A DNA stretch of 64,000 nucleotides from Paenibacillus gyeongsangnamensis (GTDB taxonomy: Bacteria > Bacillota > Bacilli > Paenibacillales > NBRC-103111), in NCBI RefSeq assembly GCF_027533625.1, contig NZ_JAQAGZ010000012.1, positions 62,001 to 126,000 of the forward strand, in the 5' to 3' direction. Under the pieces are notes generated by a model. That model was not told the DNA's origin. It did no database searches and saw only the letters and a program-made list of their open reading frames with translations. Position 1 is the stretch's first letter. Each line of letters begins with the position of its first letter. This document shows, piece by piece, positions 26,033-34,824 of the stretch. A program made the translations under genes and the position numbers.

Positions 26033-27805
26033 ATGAACGATATGAAGAATAGCGCGGCAAGCAACGGCAACTGGCGCTCTCTTATACAGCTTGTCAGACA
26101 AACCCGTCCGCCCAAGGCTGCGCTGTCGATCGCCCTGGGTCTTAGCTTGATCTCTACGCTGGTAGGGCTGCTGATCCCGCTCTTCACGAAGAATGCGGTC
26201 GACAGCTTCTCGGTCAGCTCTTTAAGCCCTGGGCAAATCGCCGCCATGGCGGGAGCGTTTCTCGCGCAGGCGGCCGCGGGCGGGGTATCGGTTTATTTGC
26301 TCAATTATATAGGCCATCATGTGGTGGCCGGGATTCGGGAGCGGCTGTGGCACAAGCTTCTGGTGCTGCCGGTGCCCTATTACGACCGTCACAGGACCGG
26401 GGATACGATCAGCCGGATGACGAACGATACGTCGGTGATCAAAGGCCTCATTACGGAGCATACGACCGGATTCATTACCGGGATCATCTCCATTGTCGGA
26501 TCGATCGCCGTGCTGCTGTATATGGATTGGCGCATGACGCTCATTATGTTCAGCGTATTCCCGCTGGCCTTCCTCATCCTGTTTCCGTTGGCCCGCCGGA
26601 TGTACACCTTTTCCAAAGACACACAGCAGGAAACGGCGAAGTTTACCTCCGTTCTGAACCGGGTGCTGTCCGAGATCCGGCTGGTCAAAGCGGCGGGCGC
26701 CGAGTCGGTTGAACTGGAGCGGGGCGATACGGCCATCCGCAGCTTGTTCCGGTTCGGGCTCAGGGAAGGCACCGTGCAGGCGATGATGGCGCCGCTCATT
26801 TCCTTCGTCCTGCTGATGCTGCTCGTAGTGTTGTTCGGCTACGGCGGCATGCGGGTCGCTTCCGGCGCGATCTCGGCCGGACAATTGGTGGCCTTCATGC
26901 TGTATTTGTTCCAGATCGTGCTGCCGCTGACGCAAATCTCCACCTTCTTCACGCAGCTGCAGAAGACGATGGGCGCCACGGATATGATCGTGAAGGTGCT
27001 GGAGGACGAAGAAGAAAACCCGGAAGCAGGGGATCGGGTAACCGATGCGGGACAGTCGCTGCGAGTGGAGCGGGTGACTTTCGGCTATAAGCCGGATGAG
27101 CCGATATTGAAGGATGTGAGCTTCACGATGGAGACGGGCAAGGTGACGGCGATCGTCGGTCCGAGCGGCAGCGGGAAGACGACCTTGTTCTCGCTCCTCG
27201 AGCGGTTCTACACGCCGCTGGCCGGAGAGATCCGGCTTGGCGATACGTCGATCGGCCGCTACTCGCTGGCCTCCTGGAGAAACCAGATCGGATATGTGTC
27301 CCAGGAGAGCCCGCTGATCGCAGGCACGATCCGTGATAACATTTGCTACGGCATGCAGCGGGAAGTGAGCGCGGAGGAGCTGGCGCAGGCGGCCCGCATG
27401 GCGTATGCCGATACATTTATCGAAGAGCTCCCAGAGAAGTATGAGACCGAGGTGGGTGAGCGCGGCATCAAGCTGTCGGGCGGGCAGCGCCAGCGCATCG
27501 CCATCGCCCGGGCGCTGCTGCGCAATCCGAAGATCCTGATGCTAGACGAGGCGACCTCCAGTCTCGACAGCCGGTCCGAGGCGGTCGTGCAGCAGGCGCT
27601 CGGCAATCTGATGCAGGGCCGGACGACGCTGGTGATCGCTCACCGGCTGTCCACGGTCGTGGATGCGGACCGCATTGTCTTTCTGGAGAAAGGCGTCGTA
27701 ACGGGCACCGGCACCCACGAGCAGCTGCTGGCGATGCATGAGATGTACCGCCAGTTCGCCGCGCAGCAGCTGAAGCTGGCGGCGGAACCCCAGGGCGCCC
27801 TGTAG
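26033..27805 (+). CDS. ABC exporter, BmrA/LmrA-like half transporter
   Basis: A 590-residue fused exporter. The N-terminal membrane domain has six helices. The C-terminal nucleotide-binding domain shows Walker A GPSGSGKTT, Q-loop IGYVSQESPLIAGTI, signature LSGGQRQRIAIARALL, Walker B ILMLDEATSSLD and H-loop VIAHRLS. It should homodimerise and export drugs or lipids. The ATG at 26033 is preferred over 26024, since AAGGAG (26017-26022) lies 10 bp before it. It is followed 37 bp later by an OmpR-type two-component pair, likely co-transcribed. Confidence 0.9.
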   Translation: MNDMKNSAASNGNWRSLIQLVRQTRPPKAALSIALGLSLISTLVGLLIPLFTKNAVDSFSVSSLSPGQIAAMAGAFLAQAAAGGVSVYLLNYIGHHVVAGIRERLWHKLLVLPVPYYDRHRTGDTISRMTNDTSVIKGLITEHTTGFITGIISIVGSIAVLLYMDWRMTLIMFSVFPLAFLILFPLARRMYTFSKDTQQETAKFTSVLNRVLSEIRLVKAAGAESVELERGDTAIRSLFRFGLREGTVQAMMAPLISFVLLMLLVVLFGYGGMRVASGAISAGQLVAFMLYLFQIVLPLTQISTFFTQLQKTMGATDMIVKVLEDEEENPEAGDRVTDAGQSLRVERVTFGYKPDEPILKDVSFTMETGKVTAIVGPSGSGKTTLFSLLERFYTPLAGEIRLGDTSIGRYSLASWRNQIGYVSQESPLIAGTIRDNICYGMQREVSAEELAQAARMAYADTFIEELPEKYETEVGERGIKLSGGQRQRIAIARALLRNPKILMLDEATSSLDSRSEAVVQQALGNLMQGRTTLVIAHRLSTVVDADRIVFLEKGVVTGTGTHEQLLAMHEMYRQFAAQQLKLAAEPQGAL

Positions 27806-27842
27806 GCGCGCGGAATTTTTAACAGAGCGGAGGGATAGAGGA

Positions 27843-28523
27843 ATGGCTCGAATCCTGGTCGTGGACGATGATCCCCATATCCGGGAGCTGGTCCGGGTGT
27901 TTATGCAGAAGGAAGGCTTCGCGGTGTCGGAGGCCTCGGACGGAAAGGAGGCGCTGGCCGTACTGGAGAAGATGCAGGCGGACCTCGTCATCCTGGACGT
28001 CATGATGCCGAACATGGACGGTTGGGAGCTGTGCCGGGAGCTCCGGGAGCATTATGATCTTCCCCTGATCATGCTGACCGCAAAGGGGGAAACCTCGCAG
28101 AAGGTGAAGGGCTTCGAGCTGGGCACCGACGACTATCTCGTCAAGCCGTTCGAGCCGGTGGAGCTCGTGATGCGGGTGAAGGCGCTGCTGAAGCGCTACC
28201 AGATCGCAGCCTCTCAGACGGTGCATATCGGCGATTTAATCATGAACCGAAACACCTTCGAGGTATCGGCCGGAGCCAGGAGCGTGACGCTGCCGCTGAA
28301 GGAGTTCGAGCTGCTCTACAAGCTGGCGAGCTACCCCGGCAAGACGTTCTCGCGGGACCAGCTCATCGAGCAAATCTGGGGATTCGATTACGAGGGCAAC
28401 GAACGGACGGTGGACGTGCATATCAACCGGCTGCGCGAGCGTTTCCCCGAAGAACGTCACCGGTTCCGGATCAGCACGATCCGCGGGCTCGGATACCGTC
28501 TGGAGGAGGTGCAGCCCTCGTGA
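27843..28523 (+). CDS. OmpR-family response regulator
   Basis: A 226-residue regulator. Receiver domain 1-115 with D52 (VILDVMMPNMDG) and K in DYLVKPFEP; winged-helix Trans_reg_C at about 130-226 (LPLKEFELLYKLASYPGKTF, RTVDVHINRLRERF). The gene overlaps the histidine kinase by four bases. Placed after the exporter, it may sense the same stress, but it could equally act elsewhere. Confidence 0.92.
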   Translation: MARILVVDDDPHIRELVRVFMQKEGFAVSEASDGKEALAVLEKMQADLVILDVMMPNMDGWELCRELREHYDLPLIMLTAKGETSQKVKGFELGTDDYLVKPFEPVELVMRVKALLKRYQIAASQTVHIGDLIMNRNTFEVSAGARSVTLPLKEFELLYKLASYPGKTFSRDQLIEQIWGFDYEGNERTVDVHINRLRERFPEERHRFRISTIRGLGYRLEEVQPS

Positions 28524-29566
28524 CGAAGCGTACCCGAAGGCAGGGATGGATCGGCTTCTTGAAGGTGGCCGGCGTATTTCTGCTTTTGTTCGTTTATTGG
28601 TCAGCCGCTTTTTTTGCGGGTAACGCGGTGTATGGCCGGATCGGCTGGTATCCCGGGGCTTGGGCCAGCCAGCTGTTGACCTCAGTTGTCGGGTTTGTGC
28701 TCTGGGGCGCAACGATGTACATTGTGGGACGAATGATCCACTCCAGGCAGATCGATTTCTTCAAAAATCTGATCGATGCCGTTCGACGGATCGCTAAGGG
28801 TGAATTCGACGTCGCCCTCGATGCAGGCGGCCAGGAGGCGCCGTTTCACGAGCTGGTCGACAGCTTCAACCACATGGCCGTCGAGCTGGGGCAGATCGAG
28901 AAGATGCGGCAGGAGTTCATCTCGAATGTATCTCATGAAATTCAGTCTCCGCTGACCTCCATCAGCGGCTTCTCCCGCCTGCTGCAAAGCGAGGAGCTCA
29001 CCTCCGAGGAACGCAGGCATTACCTCGGGATTATCGAAGCGGAGAGCCGGCGCTTGTCCAAGCTGAGCGACAATCTGATGAAGCTGACCTCGCTGGAATC
29101 ACAGCACCATCCTTTCGAACCGAAGCGCTTCCGTCTGGATAAACAGCTGCGCAATCTTATTCTGGCCTGCGAGCCGCAGTGGATGGAGAAGGGGATTGAC
29201 TTAAACATCGATCTTGCACCCGGCTTCTGCACCGGAGACGAGGATTTGCTGAGCCAGGTATGGACGAATCTTCTCTATAACGCGATCAAGTTTACACCGC
29301 CCGGCGGTACGATCGGCGTGACACTGACGTTTCAGGCCGAAGCGGCGAAGGTGGAGATTTCCGATACGGGTATCGGCATGTCGGAGGAGGATCAGGCACA
29401 CGTCTTCGAGCGGTTCTTCAAGGCCGACCCTTCCCGGAACCGGGCCTTGGGCGGCAGCGGTCTTGGCCTGTCCATCGTGAAGAAAATCGTGGAGCTGCAC
29501 CAAGGCTCGGTGGAGGTGCGGAGCCGGCTCGGAGAAGGCTCCGTCTTTATCGTTCGACTTCCTTAA
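28520..29566 (+). CDS. Membrane sensor histidine kinase
   Basis: A 348-residue kinase starting at the GTG at 28520, coupled to its regulator. Two helices (about 15-35 and 50-72) are separated by only a short extracellular loop, the pattern of intramembrane-sensing kinases. HAMP, HisKA with SNVSHEIQSPLTSISGFSRL (H about 138), then HATPase with NLLYNAIKFTPPGG, DTGIGM and GGSGLGLSIVKK. The short loop suggests it senses membrane-related cues or a partner transporter such as the exporter upstream. Confidence 0.92.
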   Translation: MTKRTRRQGWIGFLKVAGVFLLLFVYWSAAFFAGNAVYGRIGWYPGAWASQLLTSVVGFVLWGATMYIVGRMIHSRQIDFFKNLIDAVRRIAKGEFDVALDAGGQEAPFHELVDSFNHMAVELGQIEKMRQEFISNVSHEIQSPLTSISGFSRLLQSEELTSEERRHYLGIIEAESRRLSKLSDNLMKLTSLESQHHPFEPKRFRLDKQLRNLILACEPQWMEKGIDLNIDLAPGFCTGDEDLLSQVWTNLLYNAIKFTPPGGTIGVTLTFQAEAAKVEISDTGIGMSEEDQAHVFERFFKADPSRNRALGGSGLGLSIVKKIVELHQGSVEVRSRLGEGSVFIVRLP

Positions 29567-29772
29567 TTCCCCGCAGCGCAGAGGGAGACGCAAAGCCAAA
29601 GGGCCTGAACCGCATAAGCTCACTCTGTAGAACTGGCACAACCGGGAACGGGCAGTTCAAATTCGAACGTTCGGATTTCAATTGGACCGGCTCCGAGGCG
29701 ACGTTAGTGTTCAGGGGATATGAAAACGGAGTTCTTATCGTTGGCCAAGCGACGGTCAAGGTACAGATGTAA
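29567..29772 (+). other. Startless open frame, possible gene remnant
   Basis: An open frame without a plausible start follows the kinase stop and ends at 29770-29772. Its last part (FKFERSDFNWTGSEATLVFR, then GYENGVLIVGQATVKVQM) looks like a structured protein C-terminus ahead of a good terminator. It may be what remains of a deleted gene. No family recognised. Confidence 0.3.
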
Positions 29773-29783
29773 CCTAATCATAC

Positions 29784-29842
29784 AGCCCTCTTGGTGCCGT
29801 ATCGGGGATTTTTCCCGAAACGGGGCCAAGAGGGCTTTTTTT
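29784..29842 (+). terminator. Strong intrinsic terminator
   Basis: AGCCCTCTTGG (29784-29794) pairs with CCAAGAGGGCT (29826-29836), followed by six further T. It ends the exporter/two-component transcript. Repeat copy C begins two bases after the T run. Confidence 0.85.
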
Positions 29843-29843
29843 A

Positions 29844-29887
29844 GTTGATAAGTTGTAAGACAAGGACGGCGTAGACGTTTATCCTGG
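29844..29887 (+). repeat. Structured intergenic repeat, copy C (internal deletion)
   Basis: GTTGATAAG is joined directly to the 3' part (TTGTAAGACAAGGACGGCGT, then AGACGTTTATCCTGG), so about 60 bp of the full-length family are missing. It directly follows the T run of the terminator at 29784-29842. Confidence 0.75.
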
Positions 29888-30017
29888 CAAGAAGAGCCGA
29901 AAATGCATCTTACACGAAAGGTACAAGTATGGAAGGAAGTATTCGGAAAAAATAGACTTATCTCTTTATGGCACCGCATACGCGCAAGATTTAAGACAAA
30001 AAAGACGAACGATTGGG

Positions 30018-30046
30018 TTGATAAATTCGGTAATCCTATGTATTAT
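30018..30046 (+). promoter_or_regulatory. SigA-type promoter of DUF2294 gene
   Basis: TTGATA (30018-30023), 17-bp spacer, TATTAT (30041-30046), 58 bp ahead of the DUF2294 start. Confidence 0.65.
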
Positions 30047-30103
30047 TAATATAGATTGAAGATCAAACCATCCGGATCGATTTTGGCTCTAGAAGGTGAT
30101 CCC

Positions 30104-30451
30104 ATGCCCGTAATAGACTCTAACGAATACAAGAAGAAGCTATGTCACTTGTACAATGAGGTTGCCAAAGAGTTGTTCGGGTTCGGCACGACCCTGCTGA
30201 AAGCATCAATCGATCAGAACATCGTTACGTTCCATGCCAAGCACCGGCGTTCTCCGCGCTCTACGGCGCTGGAGGGGGAAGCTCCCACGCTGAAGCACGA
30301 GGTCGACTTCTACATGTCGTCGATCTACAAGAAGCGGGTGAGGGAGAAGCTGGAGCAGGAGCTGGGGCTCTCGATCGAAGCGGTGCTCCGCGATTACGAT
30401 CCTCCCACGCAGTGGGCCATCACGAACGTGATTTTGAAAGAAACCGAATAG
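30104..30451 (+). CDS. DUF2294 family protein
   Basis: A 115-residue cytosolic protein. KKLCHLYNEVAKELFGFGTT near the start and ALEGEAPTLKHEVDFYMSSI match the DUF2294 (Na-translocating-decarboxylase-subunit-annotated) family, which is widespread in Bacillales and has no settled function. The ATG at 30104 has AAGGTGAT at a good distance; an upstream UUG at 30056 lacks one. It is a single-gene unit with its own promoter and terminator. Confidence 0.75.
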   Translation: MPVIDSNEYKKKLCHLYNEVAKELFGFGTTLLKASIDQNIVTFHAKHRRSPRSTALEGEAPTLKHEVDFYMSSIYKKRVREKLEQELGLSIEAVLRDYDPPTQWAITNVILKETE

Positions 30452-30539
30452 CGCAGCCGGCGTTTCTCTTTTGATCTATCTTAAGAGGAAACCGCAACGA
30501 ATACGAACGGATGTCGCTTGCTCATTGTTTACAATGAAA

Positions 30540-30581
30540 AGTGCTCTTGTTAGAAGCTTTTTTTCTACAAGGGTGCTTTTT
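30540..30581 (+). terminator. Intrinsic terminator of DUF2294 gene
   Basis: AGTGCTCTTGT (30540-30550) pairs, with one G.T wobble, with ACAAGGGTGCT (30567-30577), extended by TAGAA/TTCT, and is followed by TTTT-C-TTT. Confidence 0.75.
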
Positions 30582-30610
30582 CTTTATTATATAGAACATT
30601 GTGGTTTAGT

Positions 30611-30639
30611 TTGAATCTCGTCACAAATACTAGTACAAA
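30611..30639 (+). promoter_or_regulatory. Candidate promoter of the nucleoside-type ABC operon
   Basis: TTGAAT (30611-30616), 17-bp spacer, TACAAA (30634-30639), 68 bp before the binding-protein start. The -10 box is only moderately good. No purine-riboswitch-like fold is visible in the leader. Confidence 0.45.
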
Positions 30640-30706
30640 TTTTGCAAGGGGTTCAGGGTTTACAAAGAGCATCTTATCTTAATGTTCCATTCCGGGAGGA
30701 CGATTG

Positions 30707-31798
30707 ATGATGAAAAAACAAATGGTTCGCGGCTTACTTTCTCTATCTTTAATAGGTCTCGCTTTGACCGGCTGCGGCGCACCGGCCAAGGACCAGGCGG
30801 GCTCCGGCGCGGCTGCGGGTACGACGGCTCCGAAGGGCGAACCGACGCAGCTCGTGATCTCCACGTGGGGCTTCTCCGACGATTTCTTCAAGAAGGAAGT
30901 GTACGCTCCGTTTGAGAAGGCGCATAACGTGAAGATCGTGCTCGATACGGGCAACAACAGCGACCGGCTCAACAAAGTGCGTCAGGGCACCTCGAATGTG
31001 GACCTGATCTACCTGTCCGACTATTACGCGCAGCAGGGGATCGAGGCAGGCTTGTTTGAGAAGATCGACCGCAGCCGCATCCCGAACCTGAAGGACATTT
31101 ACGACCTGGCGAAGGCGCCGCTCGGCGAGGACTACGGTCCGGCTTACACGATTGGACAGCTCGGCATCGCGTACAATCCGAAGACGGCGGGCATGGAGAT
31201 CAAATCGTGGAGCGACCTGTGGAGCCCGGGGCTGGCCAAAAAGCTGACGATTCCGAACATTACCTCTACCAGCGGTCCGATGATGCTCGATATGGCTTCG
31301 GTTGCTGCGGGAAGCACGAAGTTCGACGCGGATAAGGCTTTTGCCAAGATGAAAGAGCTGAACAAAGGCGTCGTGAAATATTACGGACAAACCTCCGAAT
31401 TCGTGAATATGTTCGCGCAAGGCGAGATCGCCGCGGGACCGATCATGGAAATGTACATGAAGGATATCAAAGCCGCTGTGCCTGATGCCAAATTCGTTAC
31501 GCCGCAGGAAGGCGGATATGCGATCATGAACACGGTCAACGTGGTCAAGGGCAGCAAGAACAAGCAGCTGGCCGAGGACTTCATCAACTGGCATCTGAGC
31601 AAGGAAGTGCAGGAGAAGTCGGCCAAAGCGAAGGTTGACTCCCCGGTCAACACGACGATGCAGCTTACGGGTGACGACACGAAAGGCATTACGTACGGCG
31701 CCGACGTCGTGAACAAGCTCCGCAAGCTGGACATGAAATTCGTCAACCAGAACCTCAAGAGCTGGATTGACCGCTGGAACCGCGAAGTCACCCAATAA
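30707..31798 (+). CDS. PotD-like ABC transporter substrate-binding lipoprotein
   Basis: A 363-residue periplasmic-type binding protein of the spermidine/putrescine (PotD/PotF, SBP_bac_8) class. The signal ends in LTGC, a clean lipobox. GGAGG at 30695-30699 supports the start at 30707. Ligand-loop patterns such as STWGFSDDFFKKEVYAPFEK and VDLIYLSDYYAQQGIEAGLF resemble PotD relatives. It heads a run with a nucleoside hydrolase, two permeases, an ATPase and an adenine deaminase, all on the same strand, so its ligand is more likely a nucleoside or other purine derivative than a polyamine. A large hairpin and repeats separate it from the rest. Confidence 0.85.
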   Translation: MMKKQMVRGLLSLSLIGLALTGCGAPAKDQAGSGAAAGTTAPKGEPTQLVISTWGFSDDFFKKEVYAPFEKAHNVKIVLDTGNNSDRLNKVRQGTSNVDLIYLSDYYAQQGIEAGLFEKIDRSRIPNLKDIYDLAKAPLGEDYGPAYTIGQLGIAYNPKTAGMEIKSWSDLWSPGLAKKLTIPNITSTSGPMMLDMASVAAGSTKFDADKAFAKMKELNKGVVKYYGQTSEFVNMFAQGEIAAGPIMEMYMKDIKAAVPDAKFVTPQEGGYAIMNTVNVVKGSKNKQLAEDFINWHLSKEVQEKSAKAKVDSPVNTTMQLTGDDTKGITYGADVVNKLRKLDMKFVNQNLKSWIDRWNREVTQ

Positions 31799-31801
31799 TA
31801 T

Positions 31802-31854
31802 CGGACATTTCAAGGGTATGTGTCGATGAAGCATGTACCCTTGAATTTTGTCCG
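31802..31854 (+). terminator. Long hairpin after the binding-protein gene
   Basis: CGGACA (31802-31807) pairs with TGTCCG (31849-31854), and inside it CAAGGGTA with TACCCTTG. It starts three bases after the stop codon. The T-rich bulge is inside the stem rather than after it, so it may act as an mRNA 3' stabiliser or partial terminator. It abuts repeat copy D. Confidence 0.5.
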
Positions 31855-31947
31855 TCGATACCAATTTATAAGTTTTCGGAACTTATAGCTTCGCATCAAC
31901 CTTGATAAACGCGCTAGTCCTTGTAAGTCAAGGACGGCGTAGCCGTT
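31853..31947 (+). repeat. Structured intergenic repeat, copy D (3' end displaced)
   Basis: Matches the repeat family from GTCGAT (31853) through AATTTATAAG, ATCAACCTTGATAAACGC to GGACGGCGTAGCCGTT (31932-31947). The last seven bases of the family (TATCCTG) are found instead at 32176-32182, after a second copy of GGACGGCGTAGCCGTT at 32160-32175. Read together, the copy is split by the element at 31948-32159. Confidence 0.75.
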
Positions 31948-32159
31948 CAGATTGACGAGAAACCCTAATATGCTGAAAAATGCCAAAGGTGTAGGTGGGG
32001 TATCCCCTGTAGGAGCGATAGCGTCCGCCTTTGTTATCGGAAAATTACCGCTGTATAAAGTATTAATTGAAAGTTTTCCGATAACAACAGCGGCCGGAAG
32101 GGGATACCCCACCGGGTACCAAGGCAGATTTCTCTATTTCATGGGTTTCTCTACAGCCT
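31948..32159. mobile_element. 212-bp inverted-repeat element inserted in repeat copy D
   Basis: Flanked by a 16-bp direct repeat (31932-31947 and 32160-32175), like a target duplication. Near its ends GAGAAACCC (31957-31965) and GGGTTTCTC (32143-32151) are inverted. Inside, GGTGGGGTATCCCC (31994-32007) pairs with GGGGATACCCCACC (32100-32113), and TTGTTATCGGAAAA (32031-32044) with TTTTCCGATAACAA (32074-32087). CCGCTG in the inner loop (32048-32053) can also pair with CAGCGG (32088-32093) outside that stem, a pseudoknot arrangement. No coding capacity; MITE-like. Confidence 0.65.
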
Positions 32160-32231
32160 GGACGGCGTAGCCGTTTATCCTGATCGAACGGAGCAAGCGG
32201 CAGGCACTTCAACCGGAAAGGGGAATTTGGG

Positions 32232-33164
32232 ATGCAAAAGAAGGTCATCCTCGACGTCGATACGGGGGTGGATGATGCGCTTGGTATGCTGCTGGCGATC
32301 TTCAGCGGACAGCTGGACATTCTCGGCATCACGACGGTGAACGGGAACGTCTCGCTGGATCAGGCGACCGTGAATACTTGCAAGATTCTGCAGCTGGCGG
32401 GCATGGACCGGCATATCCCCGTCATTAAGGGAGCGAACAAGCCCTTGATGCGGCCGGCGCACTTCGAGCATCGGGTGCACGGGGCCGACGGGATCGGCGG
32501 GGCGCTGCGCGACATGCCGGTGCATACGCAGCCGTTCGAGGGGTTCGGGCCCGATTATATCATCGAGCAGGTGCGGAAACATCCCGGCGAAGTGACGCTG
32601 GTGATGACGGCGCCGCTGACGAACCTTGCAATCGCTTTGATGAAATATCCGGAGCTGGTCCGTGAGGTGCGCGAGGTGATCGTGATGGGCGGCGTCGTAT
32701 CCGGCTTCGGCAACGTGACCCCGACGGCGGAATACAACATTTACGTCGATCCGGAAGCCGCGAAGCTGGTGATGCAAGCCGGATTCCCGTCGCTTACCCT
32801 GGTCGGGCTGGACGTGACGCGGCGCGCGCTGCTGACCGAAGAGCATCTTCGCGAGCTGGGCGACAGCCCGCTTGCCGATTACGTGTGGGTGAGCACTGCC
32901 GATTACATGAAGCGTTACCACGAGCGCAACGGCGTGCGGGCGTGCGCGCTGCACGATCCGCTGGCGGTCGGCGTAGCCCTGAACCGGGAGCTCGTGACGA
33001 CCCGTCCGTACTATGTCGATGTCGAGACGAGAAGCGAGCTGTGCGACGGGCAGACGGTCTGCGATTTCCAGAACCGGCTGGGCCGGGAGCCTAACGTGCA
33101 GGTATGCACGGACGTCGACGCGGACGCCTTTCTTCAGCTGTTTACCCGTACGCTGCGGGCCTAA
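32232..33164 (+). CDS. Inosine-uridine-type nucleoside hydrolase
   Basis: A 310-residue N-ribohydrolase that splits ribonucleosides into base and ribose. The calcium-binding motif DVDTGVDDAL (residues 8-17) is complete. NGNVSLDQATVNTCKILQLA, the VMGG strand (VREVIVMGGVVSG) and the late HDPLAVGVAL are family hallmarks. Start at 32232 follows GGAAAGGGGAAT. Its position between the binding protein and the permeases of an importer argues that the transported substrate, or a derivative of it, is its nucleoside substrate. No signal peptide is seen, so hydrolysis is intracellular. Confidence 0.9.
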   Translation: MQKKVILDVDTGVDDALGMLLAIFSGQLDILGITTVNGNVSLDQATVNTCKILQLAGMDRHIPVIKGANKPLMRPAHFEHRVHGADGIGGALRDMPVHTQPFEGFGPDYIIEQVRKHPGEVTLVMTAPLTNLAIALMKYPELVREVREVIVMGGVVSGFGNVTPTAEYNIYVDPEAAKLVMQAGFPSLTLVGLDVTRRALLTEEHLRELGDSPLADYVWVSTADYMKRYHERNGVRACALHDPLAVGVALNRELVTTRPYYVDVETRSELCDGQTVCDFQNRLGREPNVQVCTDVDADAFLQLFTRTLRA

Positions 33165-33191
33165 GGATCTAAGGAACAGGAGAATTCTGAC

Positions 33192-34013
33192 ATGAAGAAG
33201 ACGTACTTATCCCTATTGCTGCTGCCGGGCTTCTTGTTCCTGGCCGTATTCATGCTGGTTCCGATCGTTCTCACGATAGGCTCGACCTTTGCGGATCAGG
33301 GGCGGATCTCGCTCGGCGGCTATTTGCACTTTTTCCGGGACCCGTATTTTATCAAAATCTTATGGACGACCCTCCGGGTCAGCCTGGTGACGACGGCGCT
33401 GTGCATTCTGCTCGGCTTCCCAGTCGCCTACTACATCTCGCGCCAGGGCGCAAGACGCAAGGGGTTGCTGCTGGCGCTGGCGATCTTCCCACTGCTTACA
33501 AGCTCCGTCGTCCGTTCGTTCAGCTGGATGATCATTCTCGGCAAGAAGGGACTGCTTAATAACGCCCTGATCGCGATCGGTCTCATCAAGGAGCCCCTGG
33601 ACATTCTGTATACGCCGGCGGCGATGATGATCGGCCTCGTCCATTTGTTCCTGCCGCTCATTATTATTACGCTGGTCGGCGTCATGGAGAACATCGATCC
33701 GGATCTGGTGAAGGCCGCGGAAAGCCTCGGGGCGGGCCGTTTCAAGGCGTTCTGCCAGGTGATCGTGCCGCTCAGCGTGCCGGGCCTCATCATCGGCAGC
33801 ATCCTGGTGTTCGTCGGCAGCCTGACGGCTTATACGACACCGGCCCTGCTCGGGGGCAAGCAGCGGGTGATCTCGACGTTCCTGTACCAGAACGCGATTA
33901 CGCTCAACGACTGGTATTCGGCTTCGGTCATCGCCACGATCATGATCGTCATTACGTTCCTCGTCATCGGCATCATGAATAAGATCGCCAACAAATTGAA
34001 TCCGAAGGGGTAG
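33192..34013 (+). CDS. PotB-like ABC transporter permease
   Basis: A 273-residue permease with six helices. EAA loop: VKAAESLGAGRFKAFCQVIV (about 174-193). The family (PotB/CysTWA-like) imports polyamines and related small cations or nucleobase derivatives. It starts 28 bp after the nucleoside hydrolase gene and six bases before the PotC-like gene. Operon context suggests a purine-nucleoside-like substrate. Confidence 0.88.
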   Translation: MKKTYLSLLLLPGFLFLAVFMLVPIVLTIGSTFADQGRISLGGYLHFFRDPYFIKILWTTLRVSLVTTALCILLGFPVAYYISRQGARRKGLLLALAIFPLLTSSVVRSFSWMIILGKKGLLNNALIAIGLIKEPLDILYTPAAMMIGLVHLFLPLIIITLVGVMENIDPDLVKAAESLGAGRFKAFCQVIVPLSVPGLIIGSILVFVGSLTAYTTPALLGGKQRVISTFLYQNAITLNDWYSASVIATIMIVITFLVIGIMNKIANKLNPKG

Positions 34014-34019
34014 GAAGGG

Positions 34020-34808
34020 ATGAAGGAGAACAATCGCGGACTGGGCCTGTTTACGCTGCTGGTGTATATGTTCCTGCTCGGCCCGCTTGTCATTATCGCC
34101 GCCGCTTCGTTCGAGCCGGGGAGCGTCCTGAAATTTCCGCCCACCGGACTCTCGTTCAAGTGGTACCGCAATATTCTGGAAGTCAGCCTGTTCATGAAGA
34201 CGTTCTATACGTCCATTCTCGTCTCCTTGGCGGGCAACGTGCTGGCGCTGCTGCTCGGGGTTCCGGCGGCCTATGCGCTGAGCCGGTTCCAGTTCAAGGG
34301 GAAGGAGGCGCTGAATGCGCTCTTCATCTCCCCGGTGCTCATTCCCGGGATCGTGCTCGGCTTCACGATGCTGAAATATTTGATCGCCACGTACCATCTG
34401 CCGATCTATGCGGCGCTCTTGTTCGGGCATACGGTCATCATGCTGCCGTTCATTATCCGCGTCATCGCGTCGAGCCTGTCGAACTTCGATTTCGCAGTGG
34501 AGGAAGCGGCGCTCAGCCTCGGGGCGGGGCACCTGAAGACGTTCTTCAAGGTCGTGCTCCCGAACATCAAGTCCGGCATTATCGCCGCGGTGCTCATCGC
34601 GTTCCTGGAATCGTTCAACAACGTCGATATTTCCGTCTTCATGACGGGACCCGGGGTCAGCACGCTGCCGATCCAGATGCTGACGTATGTGGAGAACCAT
34701 TTTGACCCGACGATTGCCGCCATATCGGTGCTGCTCATGCTGTTTACGGCTGTCCTGATGTTCCTGATCGAGCGTCTGATGGGGCTGTCCTACTTTACCA
34801 AACGATAA
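34020..34808 (+). CDS. PotC-like ABC transporter permease
   Basis: A 262-residue six-helix permease. EAA loop: VEEAALSLGAGHLKTFFKVV (about 160-179). Start at 34020 follows GGGGTAGGAAGGG. The C-terminus (AVLMFLIERLMGLSYFTKR) is characteristic of PotC-type subunits. It forms the second membrane subunit of the importer. Confidence 0.88.
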   Translation: MKENNRGLGLFTLLVYMFLLGPLVIIAAASFEPGSVLKFPPTGLSFKWYRNILEVSLFMKTFYTSILVSLAGNVLALLLGVPAAYALSRFQFKGKEALNALFISPVLIPGIVLGFTMLKYLIATYHLPIYAALLFGHTVIMLPFIIRVIASSLSNFDFAVEEAALSLGAGHLKTFFKVVLPNIKSGIIAAVLIAFLESFNNVDISVFMTGPGVSTLPIQMLTYVENHFDPTIAAISVLLMLFTAVLMFLIERLMGLSYFTKR

Positions 34809-34824
34809 CGGAGGCCTGAAGTCC

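Noticed and set aside
30582-30706. Purine riboswitch ahead of the purine operon
   Set aside because: No three-way junction or conserved loop sequences are visible in the leader.
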